DNA of 9,203 nt from Desulfonatronospira sp. GTDB lineage: Bacteria; Desulfobacterota; Desulfovibrionia; Desulfovibrionales; Desulfonatronovibrionaceae. This document shows positions 6,270-9,203 of the stretch, in pieces (position 1 is the first letter of the stretch; the number at the start of each line of letters is the position of its first letter). The notes beneath the pieces are model-generated. The model was not told where the DNA came from, did not search any database, and worked only from the letters and a program-made list of their open reading frames with translations. The DNA is taken from positions 1 through 9,203 of the forward strand of contig PWGS01000122.1 in the NCBI GenBank assembly GCA_003554505.1. The letters are read 5' to 3'. The position numbers and the translations under genes are program-made.

Positions 6270-7295
6270 TTATTCCACCAGGGTGTAATCCATCCTTCTT
6301 TTCCTGGGCTCGAAGCCGGCTTTTTGAATCAGGCCGCGCAGTCTGTCCTCGGGCATTTTAAAACTGACTCCGGCTGCAGCCACCACATTTTCTTCGATCA
6401 TGGGGGAGCCGAAGTCGTTGGCCCCCCACATGAGGGCCAGCTGTCCAACGTGGGCCCCCTGGGTCACCCAGGAGGCCTGGATATTGGGGATATTATCCAG
6501 ATACAGGCGGCTTAGCGCCAGGAATTTCAAATATTCCGACGAGGAGGCTTCGTTTATGTTCACCAGGGTGTTGCCGGGCTGAAAGGTCCAGGGAATAAAG
6601 GCGGTAAAACCATGGGTCATGTCCTGAAGATCGCGGATCTTCTGCAGGTGTTCCAGGCGCTCCTGCATGGTCTCCACATGTCCCAGCATCATGGTGGCCG
6701 TGGTTTTAAGGCCCTGGTTGTGGGCCTCGTGCATCCCATCCAGCCACTGCCGGGCGCTGCACTTGCGTGGAGCAAGTTTCTGACGCACGCGGTCCACCAG
6801 GATTTCCGCCCCGCCTCCGGGTATGGAGTCCAGCCCGCTTTTTTTCAGCCTGGTGATGACCCGGCTCACGGAAATATTTTCCCTGCCGGCCAGGTAGAAG
6901 ATTTCCGGCGGAGAAAAACCGTGCACAGCAAGATCCGGAAACCTGTCTTTGATAAAAAGCAGCAGTTTTTCATACCAGTCAAGATCCAGGTCGGGGTTCA
7001 TGCCGCCCTGCAGAAGGATCTGCATGCCGCCCAGCTTGATGGTTTCAAGGATCTTTTGTTCCAGTTGCTCAAAAGTAAGAAGGTAGCCCTCATGGTGACC
7101 CGGAGGCCTGTAGAATGCACAGAATTTGCATCCCGATATACAGATGTTGGAATAGTTGATGTTGCGGTCAACAATGTAGGTGACCACGTCTTCAGGGTGC
7201 AGTTCTTTTCTGGCTTCGTGAGCCATGTGGCCCAGCTCAAACAAATTCTGCCCTTGCCAAAGCTTTTGCGCCTGGTCTAAATTGATTCTATACAT
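6270..7295 (-). CDS. mqnC: Cyclic dehypoxanthine futalosine synthase (radical SAM, menaquinone biosynthesis)
   Basis: 341 residues. MqnC converts dehypoxanthine futalosine to its cyclic form in the futalosine route to menaquinone. The radical SAM 4Fe-4S motif CISGCKFC supplies C52, C56 and C59, preceded by DRNINYSN. Further family blocks are GGMQILLQGGMNPD, DSIPGGGAEIL, the GHVET block, FIPWTFQPGNT and, near the end, ASWVTQG and GANDFGSPMIEENV, which separate MqnC from MqnE. The frame is open upstream to 7820, but those residues lie antisense to the CoA-binding gene; homology begins at MYRINLDQAQKL, giving ATG 7295. Only a weak GGAAAA precedes this start. The neighbouring downstream M24 peptidase probably shares its transcript. 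The other mqn genes are not in this window. It implies a menaquinone-dependent, anaerobic-type respiratory chain. Confidence 0.96.
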   Translation of the reverse strand: MYRINLDQAQKLWQGQNLFELGHMAHEARKELHPEDVVTYIVDRNINYSNICISGCKFCAFYRPPGHHEGYLLTFEQLEQKILETIKLGGMQILLQGGMNPDLDLDWYEKLLLFIKDRFPDLAVHGFSPPEIFYLAGRENISVSRVITRLKKSGLDSIPGGGAEILVDRVRQKLAPRKCSARQWLDGMHEAHNQGLKTTATMMLGHVETMQERLEHLQKIRDLQDMTHGFTAFIPWTFQPGNTLVNINEASSSEYLKFLALSRLYLDNIPNIQASWVTQGAHVGQLALMWGANDFGSPMIEENVVAAAGVSFKMPEDRLRGLIQKAGFEPRKRRMDYTLVE

Positions 7296-7382
7296 GGATT
7301 TTCCGCAGGTGATTTTGTGTAGGTAAAGAACGCGATCTGCAAGTTTTACTTTCGGTAATTCAGGATAAAGGAGTACATTATT
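7296..7382. promoter_or_regulatory. Divergent intergenic region between mqnC and the CoA-binding gene
   Basis: The 87 bases between the two opposing start codons must hold or overlap the promoters of both transcripts. It is visibly more AT-rich than the genes around it. I cannot pick a convincing -35/-10 pair on either strand; candidates such as TTGCAG on the minus strand lack a matching -10. The plus-strand gene has a good AAGGAG at 7368-7373, nine bases from its ATG. Confidence 0.45.
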
Positions 7383-7802
7383 ATGGATATTCACAGGGAT
7401 CAAGATATAAAAAATCTCCTGCAAAAGGCCGTGACCATAGCGGTGGTGGGGGCCAAGGACAAACAGGGGCAGCCGGTGGATGCCGTGGGCCGCTACCTCA
7501 TTCAGGCAGGCTACAGGGTGATACCGGTGCATCCCAAGAGAAAAGGTGTCTGGGGCCTGGATACTTATCCGGACTTGACCCGGATCCCGGAACCGGTAGA
7601 CATTGTTGACCTCTTCCGGGCTTCGGACTATTGCCCTGACCATGCCCTGGAAGTCCTGGAAATGAAGCACGTTCCCATGGCCTTCTGGATGCAGCTTGGA
7701 ATAGCCTCGGTACAGGCTGAAGAGATTCTGAAGGGAAAGCCCGTCCAGGTGATCCAGGATAAGTGTATCAAGGTGGAACACCAGAGACTTTTGGGAGTGT
7801 AG
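7383..7802 (+). CDS. CoA-binding domain protein, YccU type
   Basis: 139 residues, matching the usual length of this single-domain Rossmann-fold family (CoA_binding_2). Visible features are the nucleotide-binding start TIAVVGAKD (18-26), the VGRYLIQAGYRVIPVHP block, GVWGLDTYPDLTRIP, VDIVDLFR, FWMQLGI in place of the family's common lWxQxGi, and the closing QDKCIKVEHQRL. Members bind CoA or a related nucleotide; their physiological role is unclear, and the resemblance is to the CoA-binding part of succinyl-CoA ligase alpha. It is soluble, with no signal peptide. AAGGAG lies nine bases before the ATG. It heads a tight plus-strand run with the cysteine-cluster gene (4-base gap) and rluB. Confidence 0.9.
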   Translation: MDIHRDQDIKNLLQKAVTIAVVGAKDKQGQPVDAVGRYLIQAGYRVIPVHPKRKGVWGLDTYPDLTRIPEPVDIVDLFRASDYCPDHALEVLEMKHVPMAFWMQLGIASVQAEEILKGKPVQVIQDKCIKVEHQRLLGV

Positions 7803-7806
7803 AGGA

Positions 7807-8262
7807 TTGAAACAGAGCACACCAGCCTTTGACTGTCAGATGTGCGGCCATTGCTGCCAGGGTTCAGGAGGGATAGTGGCCACCCTTAAAGAACAGGAGA
7901 GCATTGCCCATTTTCTGGAGATGGACATCTCCGGATTTCAGGAACTCTATGTACAGAGAAAAGGCGACAAATTCTTTATCCGCAACAATGACCAGGGGTG
8001 GTGCATTTTTTTCAAGTCCGGCAAAGGCTGCGTCGTGCATCCTGTAAAACCCCGCACATGCCGGGCCTGGCCTTTTTTCCGGGGGAACCTCATGGATGAG
8101 TCCAGCTTCGAGATGGCCAAAGATTTCTGCCCGGGCATTGATCCGGAAGCACACTTTCAGGAGTTCGTGAGGCAGGGAATAAAGTACCTGCAGGAGCACG
8201 GCCTGGGACGGGAACTTGAAGATGATGCAGGAAATGCACTTCGTACCGCGGATATAGTTTGA
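7807..8262 (+). CDS. YkgJ family cysteine-cluster protein (CxxCxxCC), TTG start
   Basis: 151 residues with the signature CQMCGHCC (C10, C13, C16, C17) and downstream cysteines C66, C75, C85 (context KPRTCRAWP) and C108. This pattern marks the YkgJ/UPF0153 family, thought to hold zinc or an iron-sulfur cluster; no reaction is established. The start is TTG 7807. The next in-frame ATG is the Met inside the first cysteine motif and would remove C10, and I see no ATG or GTG upstream in frame. GGGAG at 7793-7797 gives a nine-base spacing, inside the end of the preceding gene. The C-terminal half is acidic and helical. It lies four bases after the CoA-binding gene and 28 before rluB, so it is probably translated from the same mRNA. 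Confidence 0.9.
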   Translation: MKQSTPAFDCQMCGHCCQGSGGIVATLKEQESIAHFLEMDISGFQELYVQRKGDKFFIRNNDQGWCIFFKSGKGCVVHPVKPRTCRAWPFFRGNLMDESSFEMAKDFCPGIDPEAHFQEFVRQGIKYLQEHGLGRELEDDAGNALRTADIV

Positions 8263-8272
8263 TAAAAGCTGA

Positions 8273-8285
8273 CAGCAGGCTGCTG
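8273..8285 (+). repeat. Near-perfect palindrome CAGCAG-G-CTGCTG before rluB
   Basis: Six-base arms 8273-8278 and 8280-8285 around a single G, with possible extension by AGC (8268-8270) and GCT (8286-8288) across a TGA bulge. It ends five bases before the rluB ATG and sits where a Shine-Dalgarno would be; the only SD-like word, AGCAGG (8274-8279), is inside it. It could limit rluB translation or be an operator; chance is possible. Confidence 0.3.
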
Positions 8286-8290
8286 GCTAA

Positions 8291-9079
8291 ATGAGTCTGG
8301 AATTGAGGTTGAATAAAGCTCTGGCCCGGGCCGGGATATGTTCCAGGCGCAAGGCCGACGAACTGGTTTTTTCCGGGCGGGTGAAGGTCAATGAAGAAAC
8401 TGTCCGTGAGCCTGGAACCAGGGTGGACCCGGAAAAGGACAGCATCATTGTTGACGGCCGCCCGGTCAGGCTTCTGCCTGATAAAGAGCGCGAGCTTGTC
8501 CATGTCATGATGAATAAGCCGGTCCAGGTGCTGACGACCATGAGCGATCCCGGGAACAGGGCCAAGGTTACGGACCTGTTGCCGGACCGCCTCAGACGTC
8601 TGCGCCTTTTCCCTGTGGGCCGTCTGGATTATTTTTCCCAGGGGCTTTTGATTCTTACCAATGACGGGGGCCTGGCGCACAGCCTGACCCATCCCTCCAG
8701 AAAGATCCCCAAGGTATACCGGATTAAAATGCGCGGGGAGCTGGGCAAAAAGAAGCTGCAGACCATGCGCAGGGGCATGTTGCTGCGTGAAGGAGAAAAG
8801 CTGGCCCCGGTGGAGGGGAAGATCCTGCAGCAGACAAGGGATTCAACCCTTGCGGAGATGACCCTGGTGCAGGGGGTCAACCGTCAGATCCGGCGCATGT
8901 GCCGGGACCTGAATCTGGTGGTTCTGTCTCTGGTCCGGATAAGGCAGGGCCCGCTTGCTCTGGGGGATCTCAAGTCTGGAGAGTGGCGCTATCTTGAGCC
9001 AGAGGAAGTCAGCCGGCTAAGGAAGTGGTCATCCACAACGAACCACCCCCAGCCCCTTCTTAACCAAGGAGGGGGGTAG
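8291..9079 (+). CDS. rluB: 23S rRNA pseudouridine synthase, RsuA/RluB family
   Basis: 262 residues. Enzymes of this family isomerise a specific uridine in ribosomal RNA (RluB: 23S helix 89 region). The N-terminal S4 RNA-binding domain covers residues ~3-60 (LRLNKALARAGICSRRKADE, then GRVKVNEE). The catalytic domain follows, with the active-site Asp D113 in FPVGRLDYFSQGLLILTND and the conserved Tyr Y143 in PKVYRIKM. The VNRQIRRMC block sits near the end. RluB is favoured over RluE/RluF because of the S4 domain and NRQIRRM form, but RsuA (16S) is not fully excluded. No clear ribosome binding site precedes ATG 8291; coupling to the cysteine-cluster gene is possible. The last ~12 residues (after KWSSTT) are encoded by a palindromic repeat and look like a non-native tail. 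Confidence 0.92.
   Translation: MSLELRLNKALARAGICSRRKADELVFSGRVKVNEETVREPGTRVDPEKDSIIVDGRPVRLLPDKERELVHVMMNKPVQVLTTMSDPGNRAKVTDLLPDRLRRLRLFPVGRLDYFSQGLLILTNDGGLAHSLTHPSRKIPKVYRIKMRGELGKKKLQTMRRGMLLREGEKLAPVEGKILQQTRDSTLAEMTLVQGVNRQIRRMCRDLNLVVLSLVRIRQGPLALGDLKSGEWRYLEPEEVSRLRKWSSTTNHPQPLLNQGGG
9043..9076. repeat. Palindromic CCCC...GGGG repeat forming the end of rluB
   Basis: CCCCTTCTT (9053-9061) and AAGGAGGGG (9066-9074) form a nine-pair stem with one T-G wobble around the loop AACC; it is preceded by ACCACCCCCAG. This matches a repeat type, with core CCCCAGCCCCTCCTT, that I recall as dispersed in many bacterial genomes. It lies in frame with rluB, which ends in its last G run plus TAG. 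It may also act as a hairpin at the transcript end, although no U-tract follows. Confidence 0.6.
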
Positions 9080-9203
9080 TGCGTGCTGTATGCATGCTAC
9101 AAAGCAACGTGACAGCAGCATATTTAAAGAATTTATCAAAAACTGTATTTATTTGGCAGGGGATTGACCTGCCGGTATTTTGCTGTACCCACAGGACGTA
9201 AAC
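9080..9203. other. Gene-free end of window with a 6-bp inverted repeat
   Basis: No ORF with homology that I recognise. GGCAGG (9155-9160) and CCTGCC (9168-9173) form a perfect inverted repeat with a seven-base loop, followed by GGTATTTT; this could be a weak terminator for the rluB transcript or an operator. TTGACC at 9164-9169 resembles a -35 element but has no good -10. Bases 9120-9154 are AT-rich. Confidence 0.35.

Noticed and set aside
5234..6361. Plus-strand open frame of 375 codons opposite the M24 peptidase
   Set aside because: The opposite strand encodes a complete metal site and domain order; the plus frame shows no family features.
6612..7280. Plus-strand open frame of 222 codons opposite mqnC
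   Set aside because: Shadow of mqnC, which has the full radical SAM motif and family blocks.
7296..7820. Extension of mqnC upstream to base 7820
   Set aside because: It is antisense to the CoA-binding gene and unrelated to MqnC, whose N-terminus begins at MYRIN.
8090..8692. Minus-strand open frame of 200 codons across the cysteine-cluster and rluB genes
   Set aside because: It spans two well-supported plus-strand genes and their gap, with no recognisable domain.
9155..9170. Possible sigma-54 promoter (TGGCAG ... TTGAC)
   Set aside because: The -24 GG is present but the -12 GC is absent at the required spacing.

Overview
The window looks like ordinary chromosome of a mid-GC (mid-50s % by eye) anaerobic bacterium of the Desulfovibrionales type (Desulfovibrio / Desulfonatronospira-like). 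This rests on a futalosine-pathway menaquinone gene (mqnC), a DHH phosphoesterase next to polA, a DUF1844 protein, and G-rich and CCGATN intergenic repeats that I recall from alkaliphilic sulfate reducers. The assignment is inference; no rRNA, tRNA or species-specific marker is present.

Layout, left to right. (1) 3-3201, plus strand: the C-terminal part of a DHH/DHHA1 phosphoesterase, overlapped for 20 bases by polA. This DNA polymerase I has an intact 5' nuclease and polymerase but a decayed proofreading domain. (2) 3202-3390: a gene-free stretch holding two low-complexity repeat tracts. (3) 3391-4542, plus: a protein with the fold of class V aminotransferases that has lost the PLP lysine and several other cofactor contacts. 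It is the most unusual gene here. (4) 4612-5022, plus: a small DUF1844 protein with a strong ribosome binding site. (5) 5033-6250 and 6270-7295, minus: mqnC followed after 19 bases by an M24 Xaa-Pro peptidase, ending tail to tail with the DUF1844 gene. (6) 7383-9079, plus: a compact run of a CoA-binding (YccU-type) protein, a YkgJ-type cysteine-cluster protein with a TTG start, and an RluB-type 23S rRNA pseudouridine synthase. The extreme 3' end of the last gene is made of a palindromic repeat. (7) 9080-9203: gene-free, with one short inverted repeat.

Functionally this is mostly housekeeping: DNA replication and repair (polA, perhaps the phosphoesterase), menaquinone synthesis (mqnC), peptide turnover (M24) and ribosome modification (rluB). 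I see no insertion sequence, phage, CRISPR, toxin-antitoxin or defence locus. The items most worth a second look are the apparently lysine-less aminotransferase-fold protein and the intergenic/terminal repeats.
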